Notes: a model not told the origin generated them from the sequence alone. Counted from the first letter of the stretch, positions 16,310 through 25,556 are shown. The stretch: DNA of 35,451 bases from Lachnoclostridium sp. UBA7122 (GCA_002493085.1 DKXQ01000041.1:1-35451); one strand, 5' to 3'. Made by a program: numbers and translations.

Positions 16310-17227
16310 TTATTTTAAAAATCCATTCACTATCTGTTCTTCTGCTTCTGCCTCTGTAAGCCCAAGCGTCATAAGCTTTATAAGCTGTTCTCCCGCAATT
16401 TTGCCTATTGCAGCTTCATGTATAAGTGCTGCATCAATGTTATTGGCAGTAAGCTGTGGTATGGCACTGACACTTGCTTCATCCATTATAATTGCATCAC
16501 ACTCAGTATGGCCATTACATTCATTATTGCCATTTATCCGGGAATTAAATATCTGTTCTGACTTTTCTTTGGCAACAGAACGTGAAACAACATTAGCACT
16601 GCTGCCTTTGCCGTCAAGGTCTACTTCAAAGTTAGTTTCTGCAGTCTGTGTGCCATGTGTCATGATTTTTTCATGGATAACAAGTGTTGCACCATCTGCA
16701 AGGTACGCCTTTGTGTCACGTTTAGTTGAATCAACCCCTTTAATCTGCACAGAGTCCATCTCCATATATCCGCCATCTTCTATATTTATTATAGTAGATG
16801 GATTAAGTATACGCTTCCCTTCGCCATCACCTTCACCGTAATGTTTTTCAATATACTTAACTTTTGCACCCTTTTTAATATAAAATGTGTGGACACCATC
16901 ATGCTCTGACGTATCAATTCCACAGTTGTGTATTCCGCAGCCCGCAACTATTGTAACATCGGAATCCTCACCTATATAAAAATCATTGTATACCATGTCT
17001 TTAAGCCCCGACAAGCTTAAAACTACAGGTATATGGACACTTTCATTCTTTGTGCCTGGTTTTATAATTATATCTATGCCTGGCTTATCCTGTTTTGTAA
17101 CTATATCTATATTGGCAGTAGTATTCCTGCCAGCAAGTTCCCCATTGGAGCGTATATTATACGCTCCCTCAGGTACTTTATGGATATCTGCGACCTGCTC
17201 TATTAAATTCTTCTCTATTGTATCCAA
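16310..17227 (-). CDS. sufB: SufB/SufD-like Fe-S scaffold protein of a minimal SUF-like system
   Basis: This 305-residue protein consists mainly of the SufBD beta-helix core and is much shorter than standard SufB (about 470). In the C-terminal part it keeps a cysteine (C243 in GHTECDAI) and an acid-histidine pair (H270-E271 in LIHEAAIGKIAG), in the contexts of the SufB residues implicated in cluster assembly. Together with the adjacent ATPase it forms a two-gene SufCB unit without sufS, sufU or sufD. Such reduced pairs in anaerobes have been described as SUF-like minimal systems. The start is TTG with AGGAGG eight bases upstream, and the gap after sufC is three bases. Naming it SmsB-like would also be reasonable. 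Confidence 0.88.
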   Translation of the reverse strand: MDTIEKNLIEQVADIHKVPEGAYNIRSNGELAGRNTTANIDIVTKQDKPGIDIIIKPGTKNESVHIPVVLSLSGLKDMVYNDFYIGEDSDVTIVAGCGIHNCGIDTSEHDGVHTFYIKKGAKVKYIEKHYGEGDGEGKRILNPSTIINIEDGGYMEMDSVQIKGVDSTKRDTKAYLADGATLVIHEKIMTHGTQTAETNFEVDLDGKGSSANVVSRSVAKEKSEQIFNSRINGNNECNGHTECDAIIMDEASVSAIPQLTANNIDAALIHEAAIGKIAGEQLIKLMTLGLTEAEAEEQIVNGFLK

Positions 17228-17230
17228 TTT

Positions 17231-17965
17231 TCAGACCTCCTGTTTCATTTTTTCAAGCAGTGTAGGACATGCTATATCACTCTTAATAAGCCTTGGCATG
17301 ACTTTTTCCCTGTTTCCTTCATCAATAACCTGTCCATCTGCTAAAACAATTATCCTGTCTGCTATATTTAAAATTCTCTCCTGATGTGAAATAATGAGTA
17401 CCTGTCCTTTTATCTTCTTGTACATATTTTCAAATACCTGTATAAGGTTCTGGAAACTCCACAAGTCAATGCCAGCTTCTGGTTCATCAAAAATAGAGAA
17501 TTTTGTTCCCCTTGCGAGAACCATCGCAATTTCAATGCGCTTGGCTTCACCGCCTGAAAGGCTTGCATTGATTTCCCTGTTAATATAATCTTTTGCACAA
17601 AGCCCTACTTCGGACAGATAGCTGCAGGCTTCTGGTATGGTTATATCCTTGCCAGCTGCAAGACGTATCATATCTATAACAGTAAGCCCTTTAAAGCGCA
17701 CAGGCTGCTGGAAAGCAAAGCTTATTCCTTTCTTTGCTTTTTGCGTAACAGACAACTCTGTAATATCTTCACCATCTAATATAATTTTACCTGATAATGG
17801 TTTTATTATTCCCGCAATCATTTTCGCAAGTGTTGACTTGCCACCACCATTAGGTCCTGTAATTACTATGAGGTGTTCATCAATTTTTAAATTAATGTTC
17901 CTTAATATTTCTTTGTCCCTGCTTTCATCATTTATCTGGTAACATATATTCTGTAATTCTAACAT
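17231..17965 (-). CDS. sufC: SufC-type ATPase of the Fe-S assembly system
   Basis: A 244-residue ABC-type ATPase that powers Fe-S assembly with SufB in the cytoplasm. Walker A is GPNGGGKST, followed by the SufC-type Q-loop region AFQQPVRFKGLTV, the signature LSGGEAKRIEIAMVLARG, Walker B FSIFDEPEAGIDL and the switch ISHQE. The stretch DEPEAGIDLWSF is particularly SufC-like. GGAG eight bases upstream supports the ATG. It is the first gene of the nine-gene run and has a good promoter at 17999-18027. Confidence 0.93.
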   Translation of the reverse strand: MLELQNICYQINDESRDKEILRNINLKIDEHLIVITGPNGGGKSTLAKMIAGIIKPLSGKIILDGEDITELSVTQKAKKGISFAFQQPVRFKGLTVIDMIRLAAGKDITIPEACSYLSEVGLCAKDYINREINASLSGGEAKRIEIAMVLARGTKFSIFDEPEAGIDLWSFQNLIQVFENMYKKIKGQVLIISHQERILNIADRIIVLADGQVIDEGNREKVMPRLIKSDIACPTLLEKMKQEV

Positions 17966-17998
17966 ACTGCTGTCTCCATTCTGCTTTTTTTCAAAGAT

Positions 17999-18027
17999 AT
18001 TATATATTAAATGAAAGTTAATTACAA
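17999..18027 (-). promoter_or_regulatory. Promoter of the suf-degV-proA-hydF-rarA run
   Basis: On the minus strand TTGTAA (18022-18027) and a perfect TATAAT (17999-18004) are 17 bases apart, about 34 bases upstream of the sufC ATG. This is the best sigma-A-type site between the divergent sufC and DUF3881-like genes. No Rrf2-type operator could be assigned. Confidence 0.65.
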
Positions 18028-18152
18028 CCTAACCTTATTGATATTGCTACAATTTAATATTTATGCTTGCACACTGTTACATCAAGTAGTATCATTGCTA
18101 TATAACCCAGACTGAAGATGCGCAAAAACAGCGCAGGAATGTGAGGAACATA

Positions 18153-19034
18153 ATGCATCGTTTTTTAAGAGCTGTGGGCTTTAACAATATCAGCACACGC
18201 AACGAAATGGACAAATTAATTGGCATAATTATGGACCAGCCAAGCTGGACAAAGAAAGCCAGGCACACTGATGGAAATATATATACTGAAATAACTAAGG
18301 AGTTTGCCCCACGTACAGGCATTACACTGCGTGGTGAATATGACAGGCTTGGTTTTTTCCATCTTGAACACTATTTTCCATACTGTGAAAGCATGCTTGT
18401 AACTTCCAATGAAGATATAACTATAAACCAAAGAGTGGATACAAGTGCTTTTACAGGAATGTGTGATGACTACCGGCTGGGTATCTCCATGATTTTTTAT
18501 CTGCAGAATGTTGTAGATTACCTCCACCTTGACTGTCCAGAAAATACGCCATGCAAAGCCAGGCTGTCACTTTCTGGCCTTTCCCTGGATGGATGCATTA
18601 TTCTTGGAACACGGCAGAATGATGCTGCAAAGGAAAAGAAAAACTTCAGGGCACATATACGTAACCAGCTTATAGCCAAGGCAAAGAATGGAGACCAGGA
18701 AGCTATAGACAGTCTTACCATTGATGAAATAGACTTAAGCACACGTATCAACAAACGTATTAAAACTGAGGACTTATACAGTATAGTTGAAACAAGTTTT
18801 ATACCTTATGGTTCTGAATCAGATAATTACTCTATACTCGGAACTATACTCAACTGGAATATTGCCCACAATCCTTATACCAATGAAGATATATATGAAA
18901 TTCTTATTAACTGCAATGACATAGTAATGAATATCAGCATAAATAGTAAAGACCTTATAGGTGAACCTATGGCTGGCAGACGTTTTAAGGGTACAATATG
19001 GATGCAGGGACATGCAGGATTCCTGCGTATATAG
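18153..19034 (+). CDS. DUF3881-like protein of unknown function
   Basis: A 293-residue soluble protein beginning MHRFLRAVGFNNI. The opening, the LFHLEHYFPY-like core and the C-terminal RRFKGTIWMQGHAGFL match my memory of the DUF3881 family, found mainly in Lachnospiraceae; this name is from memory of the pattern. No catalytic motif, signal peptide or membrane span is visible. The ATG at 18153 is preferred over an in-frame GTG at 18141 because GAGGA lies five bases before it. It is one of only two plus-strand genes, divergent from sufC and convergent with the penicillin-binding protein gene, whose end is 17 bases away. A weak TTGCAC-N17-TATCAT promoter candidate lies at about 18066-18094. Confidence 0.78.
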   Translation: MHRFLRAVGFNNISTRNEMDKLIGIIMDQPSWTKKARHTDGNIYTEITKEFAPRTGITLRGEYDRLGFFHLEHYFPYCESMLVTSNEDITINQRVDTSAFTGMCDDYRLGISMIFYLQNVVDYLHLDCPENTPCKARLSLSGLSLDGCIILGTRQNDAAKEKKNFRAHIRNQLIAKAKNGDQEAIDSLTIDEIDLSTRINKRIKTEDLYSIVETSFIPYGSESDNYSILGTILNWNIAHNPYTNEDIYEILINCNDIVMNISINSKDLIGEPMAGRRFKGTIWMQGHAGFLRI

Positions 19035-19051
19035 CCCTTTTGCCCAGGGTA

Positions 19052-21448
19052 CTAGCCATTCAGGCTTATATGGATATTGCATTTTTTCTGTGGCTGTGTA
19101 CCTCTGGCAAAATATTCTGTGCGTATATAAGAACCATCATCTGCATACGGGCACGTATCCATACTTGCAAGCAGTCCTGATTTTGTACATATTTTACATG
19201 ACACAATACCATCAGGCTTCTTAAATTTCTTATATTCCAGTTTCTTTTTTTTATGGACTTGTTCCATAATATCTTTCCACATTCTTTTGTGGTCATTCCC
19301 TGAAGGCTGTGCCGTATTCAGGTCATAGCCGGACCAGATGCCTGCAGTATAATATGGCGTATAACCTTCAAACCAGAAGTCTGTATTATCAGATGTAGTC
19401 CCTGTTTTACCTGCCTGCGCCATTTTTATGCCATCAAACTTTGCTGCAGTTCCTGTCCCTTCAGAGATAACATCTTCCATTGCATCTGTCAGAAGCCATG
19501 CTGTAGATTCTTTCATAACTTTTTTTGTATCAGGCCTGTTCTTTAAAAGCACATTGCCATCATGGTCTATTATCTTTGTATAAAACACTGGTTCTGTATA
19601 TATCCCGCTGTTGGCTATGCTTGCATAGGCAGCAGTTAGTTCAAGGTTTGTAACACCATCTGTAAGTCCGCCAAGTGCTGTGGGAAGCTGGATATCTGTA
19701 TATACTTTGCCATCTTCTGTCTGCTTCCTGTCTACAAGTGTTGAAATGCCAAGGTTTAAAAGATAGTCAAATCCTGTTTTAGGTGTCACCTTTTCCAATA
19801 TTTTTACAGTTACTGTGTTATTTGACGAAACTATTGCGTTTCTTATGGTTATAAGGCCTTTATATCCTGAACCATCCCAGTTTTTTACCTGTATATTAGT
19901 GCCAGGATACTTATATGGCGAATCCTCTTCCACAGTTGCAAGTGTCATTCCACAAGTATCAAGTGCTGGCAGGTATGTCGACAGCACTTTAAATGTTGAG
20001 CCTGGCTGTCTTTTTGAAAATGTTGCCCTGTTAAACGTCCTGTCAGCCGTTTTTCTGCCACGTCCGCCTACAATAGCCTTTACATATCCTGTTGACTGTT
20101 CAAGCAGTACAAATGATGTCTGTGGCTGTTTAATAAAATTAATTGTTTCACTTACAATTTCATTTCCTTTTTTTATAAGGCTTTTTTTAAAAGCTTTTAT
20201 GCATTTGCTGGCATCCTTTTTCTTTTTAAAATAGAGATTTATTTCTTTGCCCCTGCTGCCGGAATAAAAAGCCTTTATATCATTTTCTGTATAAACGGCC
20301 ACTTCCCCTGTCTGGTTTTTTACTGAAAGGCTGTATGACAGGTATTTTACTGTATTCTTAGGGTAATAGCTGTCATCGTTGGTAACTTTATCACAAATGT
20401 CCTGTATTTCATTGTCCTGGCATGAAAATATTTTAAGCCCTCTTCTGTACACAGCGTTATAAGCTTGTGTTTCAGTATAGCCAAGCTCCTGCTTAAGGTC
20501 TTTTACCACACTGTCTATAACTGCATCCACATAATAAGAATTAACTGTCCTTTTCTCCGAAACTTTCTTTTCATTAATATCTTTTATATAAGAATATATG
20601 TCATCACCAAGGGCATCTTCATAGTCATCTTCTGATATATATTCCTGCTCCAGCATGGCTTTAAGTACAAGCTTCCTTCTTGCAGTATTGTTTTCCTGGC
20701 GGGTAATTGGGTTGTACTCTGTGGGACTCTGTGCAATGCCAGCCAGTACAGCAGCTTCTGATACTGTAAGCTCTGATACAGTTTTGTCAAAATATCTTCT
20801 GCTGGCAGCTTCAACCCCCAGTGTATTCTGGCCAAGATTTATTGTATTAAGATAGTATTCAAGTATCTGATCCTTGTCCATGTTGTTTTCCAAATCAACA
20901 GCAAGACACTGTTCTTGTATTTTACGTGTCAGTTTTGCAAAAATTGAAGTTTCATTGCCTCCGCCAAACACCTGGTTTTTTAAAAGCTGCTGGGTAATTG
21001 TACTTGCTCCCTGTTCTATGCTGCCATTACTTATAACACTCGAATACACCGCCCTTACAATCGCTTTTAAATCTATTCCTTTATGTTCATAAAACCTTGC
21101 ATCTTCTATAGCGACAAATGCATGTTGTACACATAAAGGAATTTTGCTGATATCCATATATATCCTGTTTGCATCAGAGCCTGCTAATGTCTGTGTAACA
21201 TTGCCATCTGTATCATATATAGTAGTTGCATATCCGCTTGGCATAAGTTCTGTTTCTGCAAGGACAGGTGCACTGTCAATTAAACCATGCAGTGCTCCTG
21301 CAAAGCAGGACAATATAACAAAAAATGCTGATATAAGCAGTATCACAAGAAAAATAATGCTGTATAGATATACCCTGTTTAAGATTTTACTTCTGGAAGA
21401 GGCAAGCTTTTTAATCTTTTTATTTATTTGCCGTTCACCATAATTCAT
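19052..21448 (-). CDS. Class A penicillin-binding protein (transglycosylase/transpeptidase)
   Basis: A bifunctional peptidoglycan polymerase and crosslinker of 798 residues (PBP1A type). A basic cytoplasmic tail and one membrane anchor (about 27-52) precede the GT51 domain with E115 in EDARFYEHKG, GASTITQQLLKN (147-158) and RKIQEQ. The transpeptidase has S484 and K487 in GSTFK, SSN at 541-543 and KTGT at 681-684. A short tail has a CKIC...C cysteine cluster of unknown role (around 760-775). It is encoded on its own strand segment between purA and the convergent DUF3881-like gene. A ribosome binding site (GGGGA) is present; no strong promoter was found in the short upstream gap. Confidence 0.95.
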   Translation of the reverse strand: MNYGERQINKKIKKLASSRSKILNRVYLYSIIFLVILLISAFFVILSCFAGALHGLIDSAPVLAETELMPSGYATTIYDTDGNVTQTLAGSDANRIYMDISKIPLCVQHAFVAIEDARFYEHKGIDLKAIVRAVYSSVISNGSIEQGASTITQQLLKNQVFGGGNETSIFAKLTRKIQEQCLAVDLENNMDKDQILEYYLNTINLGQNTLGVEAASRRYFDKTVSELTVSEAAVLAGIAQSPTEYNPITRQENNTARRKLVLKAMLEQEYISEDDYEDALGDDIYSYIKDINEKKVSEKRTVNSYYVDAVIDSVVKDLKQELGYTETQAYNAVYRRGLKIFSCQDNEIQDICDKVTNDDSYYPKNTVKYLSYSLSVKNQTGEVAVYTENDIKAFYSGSRGKEINLYFKKKKDASKCIKAFKKSLIKKGNEIVSETINFIKQPQTSFVLLEQSTGYVKAIVGGRGRKTADRTFNRATFSKRQPGSTFKVLSTYLPALDTCGMTLATVEEDSPYKYPGTNIQVKNWDGSGYKGLITIRNAIVSSNNTVTVKILEKVTPKTGFDYLLNLGISTLVDRKQTEDGKVYTDIQLPTALGGLTDGVTNLELTAAYASIANSGIYTEPVFYTKIIDHDGNVLLKNRPDTKKVMKESTAWLLTDAMEDVISEGTGTAAKFDGIKMAQAGKTGTTSDNTDFWFEGYTPYYTAGIWSGYDLNTAQPSGNDHKRMWKDIMEQVHKKKKLEYKKFKKPDGIVSCKICTKSGLLASMDTCPYADDGSYIRTEYFARGTQPQKKCNIHISLNG

Positions 21449-21498
21449 AAAAATTCCCCATTTTTAAAATTGACATGCCATAGCCATATATCCAGATA

Positions 21499-21537
21499 AT
21501 AAGATAACTGCCGCAGCTATTGCAGCAGTTATCTTAT
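21499..21537 (-). terminator. Strong stem-loop after purA, candidate terminator or processing site
   Basis: Perfect 13-base arms ATAAGATAACTGC (21499-21511) and its complement (21525-21537) enclose 13 bases. On the minus strand a G-U pair and three more pairs extend the stem. The position between the purA stop and the penicillin-binding protein start fits a terminator, but the U-tract afterwards is poor. Confidence 0.55.
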
Positions 21538-21566
21538 AAGTACGCCATAGTAAGTAAATGCATATG

Positions 21567-22850
21567 CTATTTACGGTGGATAATATCTGTTCTCTTTGGA
21601 CCATTTGAAATCATATGGACTGGTACCCCAATATGCTCTTCAATAAATTCAACATATCTGCGGCAGTTTTCTGGAAGCTTGCTATATTCTTTAATGTTGC
21701 TGATATCACATTCCCAGCCTGGAAGCACTTTGTATACTGGTTTTGCTTTGGCAAGCTGTGCTGTTACAGGAAAATCTGTTACAGCTTTTCCATCAATCTC
21801 ATAGGCAGTACATACAGGTATTTCTTTAAGGTATCCAAGGCAGTCAAGGACTGTAAGTACTACTTCTGTAGCGCCCTGTATTTCACAGCCATAGCGTGTT
21901 GCAACTGCGTCGAACCATCCCATCCGTCTTGGCCGTCCTGTAGTTGCGCCATATTCACCATTGTCACCGCCATGCTTCCTGAGCACATCCGCCTGTGCTT
22001 CATCATGTATCTCGCTTACAAACTCACCAGCACCTACTGCACTTGAGTATGCCTTTACAACTGTGACAATTCTTTTTATTTCGTATGGAGGTATGCCAGC
22101 GCCCACTGCACCATATGCGGCAAGTGTCGATGAAGATGTAACCATAGGGTATATGCCATGGTCAGGGTCTTTTAACGAACCGAGCTGGCCTTCAAGAAGA
22201 ATGTTCTTTCCCTCCTTAATTGCTTTGCGCAGATAAGCGGACACATCACATACATAAGGCGCTACCATATCACGGTAACTGTGCAGTGTCTCCATAAGCT
22301 GGTCTATATCAAGTTCTGGTTTATTGTAAAGATATTTAAGTGCTATATTTTTCTTTACACATATTCCTTCAGCTTTCTCTCTTAATGCCTTGTCATCCAT
22401 AAAAAGTTCTGACACCTGTATGCCAGTTTTAGCATATTTATCTGAATAGAATGGTGCTATGCCCGACTTTGTAGAGCCAAATGACCTGCCACCAAGGCGT
22501 TCCTCTTCATATTCGTCAAAAGCTATATGGTATGGCATAAGAATCTGTGCCCTGTCAGATACAAGTACTTCCGGCTTTGGCACTCCTCTTTTTATAAGTT
22601 CATCTATCTCATTAACCAGATATGGAATATTTAATGCCACTCCATTGCCTATTACATTGGCTGTATGGCTGTAAAAAACGCCTGATGGAAGCAGATGCAG
22701 TGCAAATTTGCCATAGTCATTAATAATAGTATGCCCGGCATTGCTTCCTCCCTGGAAACGGACGATAATATCTGACTCTTCACCAAGCATATCCGTAATT
22801 TTACCTTTGCCCTCATCTCCCCAGTTAGCTCCAACAATAGCTGTTACCAT
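21567..22850 (-). CDS. purA: Adenylosuccinate synthetase
   Basis: Joins IMP and aspartate with GTP to form adenylosuccinate, the first step of the AMP branch. The protein (427 residues from this start) begins MVTAIVGANWGDEGKGK, the GTP-binding loop, followed by VRFQGGSNAGHT and the later GVTNGRPRRMGWFD-like stretch (TTGRPRRMGWFDAVATRYG) and the terminal IGVPVHMISNGPKR. GGAGG five bases upstream fixes the ATG at 22850. It is the last gene of the purF-purB-HD-GYP-purA run. A small hairpin (22865-22881) lies just before the ribosome binding site. Confidence 0.96.
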   Translation of the reverse strand: MVTAIVGANWGDEGKGKITDMLGEESDIIVRFQGGSNAGHTIINDYGKFALHLLPSGVFYSHTANVIGNGVALNIPYLVNEIDELIKRGVPKPEVLVSDRAQILMPYHIAFDEYEEERLGGRSFGSTKSGIAPFYSDKYAKTGIQVSELFMDDKALREKAEGICVKKNIALKYLYNKPELDIDQLMETLHSYRDMVAPYVCDVSAYLRKAIKEGKNILLEGQLGSLKDPDHGIYPMVTSSSTLAAYGAVGAGIPPYEIKRIVTVVKAYSSAVGAGEFVSEIHDEAQADVLRKHGGDNGEYGATTGRPRRMGWFDAVATRYGCEIQGATEVVLTVLDCLGYLKEIPVCTAYEIDGKAVTDFPVTAQLAKAKPVYKVLPGWECDISNIKEYSKLPENCRRYVEFIEEHIGVPVHMISNGPKRTDIIHRK

Positions 22851-22864
22851 AACATCCTCCATTC

Positions 22865-22881
22865 TGCCGTAAAACACGGCA
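22865..22881 (-). promoter_or_regulatory. Small hairpin directly upstream of the purA ribosome binding site
   Basis: TGCCGT and ACGGCA arms with a five-base loop end four bases before GGAGG. It could be a stability or processing element or simply the end of the upstream transcript; no U-tract follows, so it is unlikely to be a terminator. Confidence 0.45.
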
Positions 22882-22891
22882 TATTATTTTA

Positions 22892-24055
22892 CTAAACCAG
22901 TACTTTTCTAATACTTATAGAATTGTCCTTTGACAAATCATAAAAATCATCTTTAACCTGTACAACAGGCTTTGATAATTCTTTCTCATTAACCATTATA
23001 ACCTTGCCCGTTTCACCATTGGAAAGCATTACTTTTGAATTAACAAATGCCTGTGCTGCCTTGTGAAGAAACGGAAGCAGGAATTTTACATCATATTTTA
23101 AAATGCCCTCCCTTTCAAACATATGTATAACGTCAAATGGGCATATTGCCTCACGGTAAACCCTGTCAGACGTCATAGCATCATATACATCAGCGATTGC
23201 AACAATTCTTGAAAATTCCTCTATCTGGTCCTTTCTATAACCGCCAGGATATCCGCTGCCGTCACATCTTTCATGATGGCGCATTGCAACTTCTGCTATA
23301 CGTGGGTCAAGATTAAGCCTTTTTAAAATATTATTGCCATGGAATACATGTGTTTTAGCTATATTATACTCAGATACAGAAAGCCTGCCTTTTTTCATAA
23401 TAATTTCTTCTGGCACTAACATTTTTCCTACATCACAAAGCAGCCCTGATAATGTAAGTACATCAAGTTCTTCATGTGATATGCCAGGATATACAATTCT
23501 TCCAATCATATTGCTTAACAGGGCAACATTCATACAGTGTACATAAGTGACATCATCATATCCCCTCATGCACTGCAGCATATCAAATATATGTATGCTG
23601 TTCCTGCCTTTGGCAATAACACTTTTAACATCAGAAAGAAGCAGCCCTGTATCAATTTCATCATTATTTACTACAACATTGTTAAACACATCTTTTAAAT
23701 TGTCAACACTGTCCATAAATAAAGACTTGAACTCTTTAAAATTATCTGCCTCCCTGGCATTGGCAAAGTGTATGTTGTCACTAGTAGTTTCCATAACACC
23801 AGGGTCTGGCAATGTTGGCACTTCTTCTATTTCCTGTATTTCTTCTCTTATTTCCTCTGGCATGGAAACAGCAGTACCATCATCACCTGTTTCTATCCTG
23901 ATAGCAAATATAGAGCGCTCCTTTAATGCTGCTATAATATCATCTTTAAGGACTGTACCTTTAGGAATCACCAGTTTTGTATCTGATGTATATACATCAG
24001 CAGCAGTTACCATGCCAGCCTGGGCCCTTGTCGTTAATATTCTTTTACTTCCCAT
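22892..24055 (-). CDS. HD-GYP-like domain protein with a substituted HD histidine
   Basis: A 387-residue protein with an N-terminal domain of unknown type (about 1-150, with an acidic linker near 70-90) and a C-terminal HD-GYP domain (about 160-320). Canonical members hydrolyse cyclic-di-GMP. Here the first metal-ligand motif reads LLCDVGK instead of LLHDIGK (C207 replaces His), while H173, D208, H236, H260-H261, the HHERCDGSGYP signature and DVYDAMTSDRVYR are kept. Whether it retains phosphodiesterase activity is unclear. AAGGG five bases upstream supports the ATG. It lies between purB (46 bases) and purA (41 bases), pointing to co-transcription with purine genes. It could be a regulatory or signalling protein rather than a classical enzyme. 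Confidence 0.85.
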   Translation of the reverse strand: MGSKRILTTRAQAGMVTAADVYTSDTKLVIPKGTVLKDDIIAALKERSIFAIRIETGDDGTAVSMPEEIREEIQEIEEVPTLPDPGVMETTSDNIHFANAREADNFKEFKSLFMDSVDNLKDVFNNVVVNNDEIDTGLLLSDVKSVIAKGRNSIHIFDMLQCMRGYDDVTYVHCMNVALLSNMIGRIVYPGISHEELDVLTLSGLLCDVGKMLVPEEIIMKKGRLSVSEYNIAKTHVFHGNNILKRLNLDPRIAEVAMRHHERCDGSGYPGGYRKDQIEEFSRIVAIADVYDAMTSDRVYREAICPFDVIHMFEREGILKYDVKFLLPFLHKAAQAFVNSKVMLSNGETGKVIMVNEKELSKPVVQVKDDFYDLSKDNSISIRKVLV

Positions 24056-24101
24056 AATTCCCTTCCCTCAATTTATCTGTACTATTGCAATAGATTATTT
24101 T

Positions 24102-25556
24102 TTATACAGTTATTTCTGGCTTTATGCCTAAGATTTCCTTATTGGCGTCAAGAACAGGTTTTATAAAATTCCTGATATATTCCTCAGTCTGTGATGCAGC
24201 ACGTCCTGTATATTTTGAAGCATCCATAGCGTTTTTAAGTTCTTCTTCACCAATAGGAAACTTACTGTCTTTTGCAATAAGTTCCACAAGATTGTTCTCC
24301 ATACCATATTTTTTAACATTTTCACCAGCCTGCATTGAAAGCATGCGTATCTCTTCATGTAGTTCCTGCCTGTTGCCGCCTGCTTTCACTGCATCCATCA
24401 TAATATTTTCTGTTGCCATAAACGGAAGCTCAGACATAAGATGTTTTTCTATAACTTTATCATAAACAACAAGACCATCTGCTACATTCAGAAGCAAATC
24501 CAGTATACCATCTGTTGCAAGAAAACCTTCTGGCATGCTTATACGTTTGTTAGCAGAATCATCAAGTGTACGCTCAAACCACTGGCACGCTGATGTATAC
24601 ATTGCATTGGCCACATCTGACATCACATATCTGGCAAGTGATGTAATCCTCTCACATCTCATAGGATTGCGCTTATAAGCCATTGCTGAAGAACCTATCT
24701 GGTTCTTTTCAAATGGTTCTTCAATCTCTTTAAGGTGCTGCAGCAGACGTATATCACATGCAAACTTATGTGCACTCGCTGCAATTCCTGCAAGCACATT
24801 TAATACTCTTGTGTCAAGCTTGCGTGAATATGTCTGTCCTGATACAGGAAAACATTCATCAAAGCCCATTTTCTGTGCAATAATATTGTCAAGCTTTTTA
24901 ACTTTTTCTTCATCACCGTCAAAAAGCTCCATAAAACTTGCCTGTGTGCCTGTTGTGCCTTTTGAACCAAGAAGTTTCAGTGAACCAGCAACATATTCCA
25001 AATCTTCTAAATCCATCATAAATTCCTGGATCCACAATGTTGCACGCTTGCCCACAGTAGAAGGCTGTGCCGGCTGGAAATGTGTAAATGCAAGACATGG
25101 CATGTCTTTGTATTTAATGGCAAATCCTGCAAGCCTGTCAATAACATTTATTAACTTACTGCGTACAAGTTTAAGTGCCTCTGACATAATTATAACATCT
25201 GTATTGTCACCAACATAGCACGAAGTAGCACCAAGATGGATTATGCCTGCTGCCTCCGGGCACTGTACGCCATATGCATAAACATGTGACATAACATCAT
25301 GCCGCACAAGTTTTTCCCTTTCCTTTGCAACATCATAATTTATATCTTCTGCATGTGCCTTAAGCTCTTCTATCTGTTCTGTTGTCACAGCAGGCTCCCC
25401 TTTTTCATTTTTAAGCCCTAGTTCATTTTCAGCTTCAGCAAGTGCAATCCACAGCTTTCTCCATGTTTTAAACTTCTTATCTGGTGAAAAAATATACTGC
25501 ATCTCTTTACTTGCGTAACGCTCTGAAAGAGGGCTTGTATACCTGTCATTATTCAT
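24102..25556 (-). CDS. purB: Adenylosuccinate lyase
   Basis: Acts twice in purine synthesis: it releases fumarate from SAICAR to give AICAR, and from adenylosuccinate to give AMP. The fumarase/lyase superfamily signature appears as GSSAMAYKRNPMRCE (usually SSAMPYKRNP), with LGATSCYVGDNTD and THFQPAQPSTVGKR as the other conserved blocks. The 484-residue product starts at the ATG at 25556, with AAAGGCGG about nine bases upstream; an earlier in-frame start overlaps purF and has no such site. It is 25 bases after purF and probably in the same transcript. Confidence 0.95.
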   Translation of the reverse strand: MNNDRYTSPLSERYASKEMQYIFSPDKKFKTWRKLWIALAEAENELGLKNEKGEPAVTTEQIEELKAHAEDINYDVAKEREKLVRHDVMSHVYAYGVQCPEAAGIIHLGATSCYVGDNTDVIIMSEALKLVRSKLINVIDRLAGFAIKYKDMPCLAFTHFQPAQPSTVGKRATLWIQEFMMDLEDLEYVAGSLKLLGSKGTTGTQASFMELFDGDEEKVKKLDNIIAQKMGFDECFPVSGQTYSRKLDTRVLNVLAGIAASAHKFACDIRLLQHLKEIEEPFEKNQIGSSAMAYKRNPMRCERITSLARYVMSDVANAMYTSACQWFERTLDDSANKRISMPEGFLATDGILDLLLNVADGLVVYDKVIEKHLMSELPFMATENIMMDAVKAGGNRQELHEEIRMLSMQAGENVKKYGMENNLVELIAKDSKFPIGEEELKNAMDASKYTGRAASQTEEYIRNFIKPVLDANKEILGIKPEITV

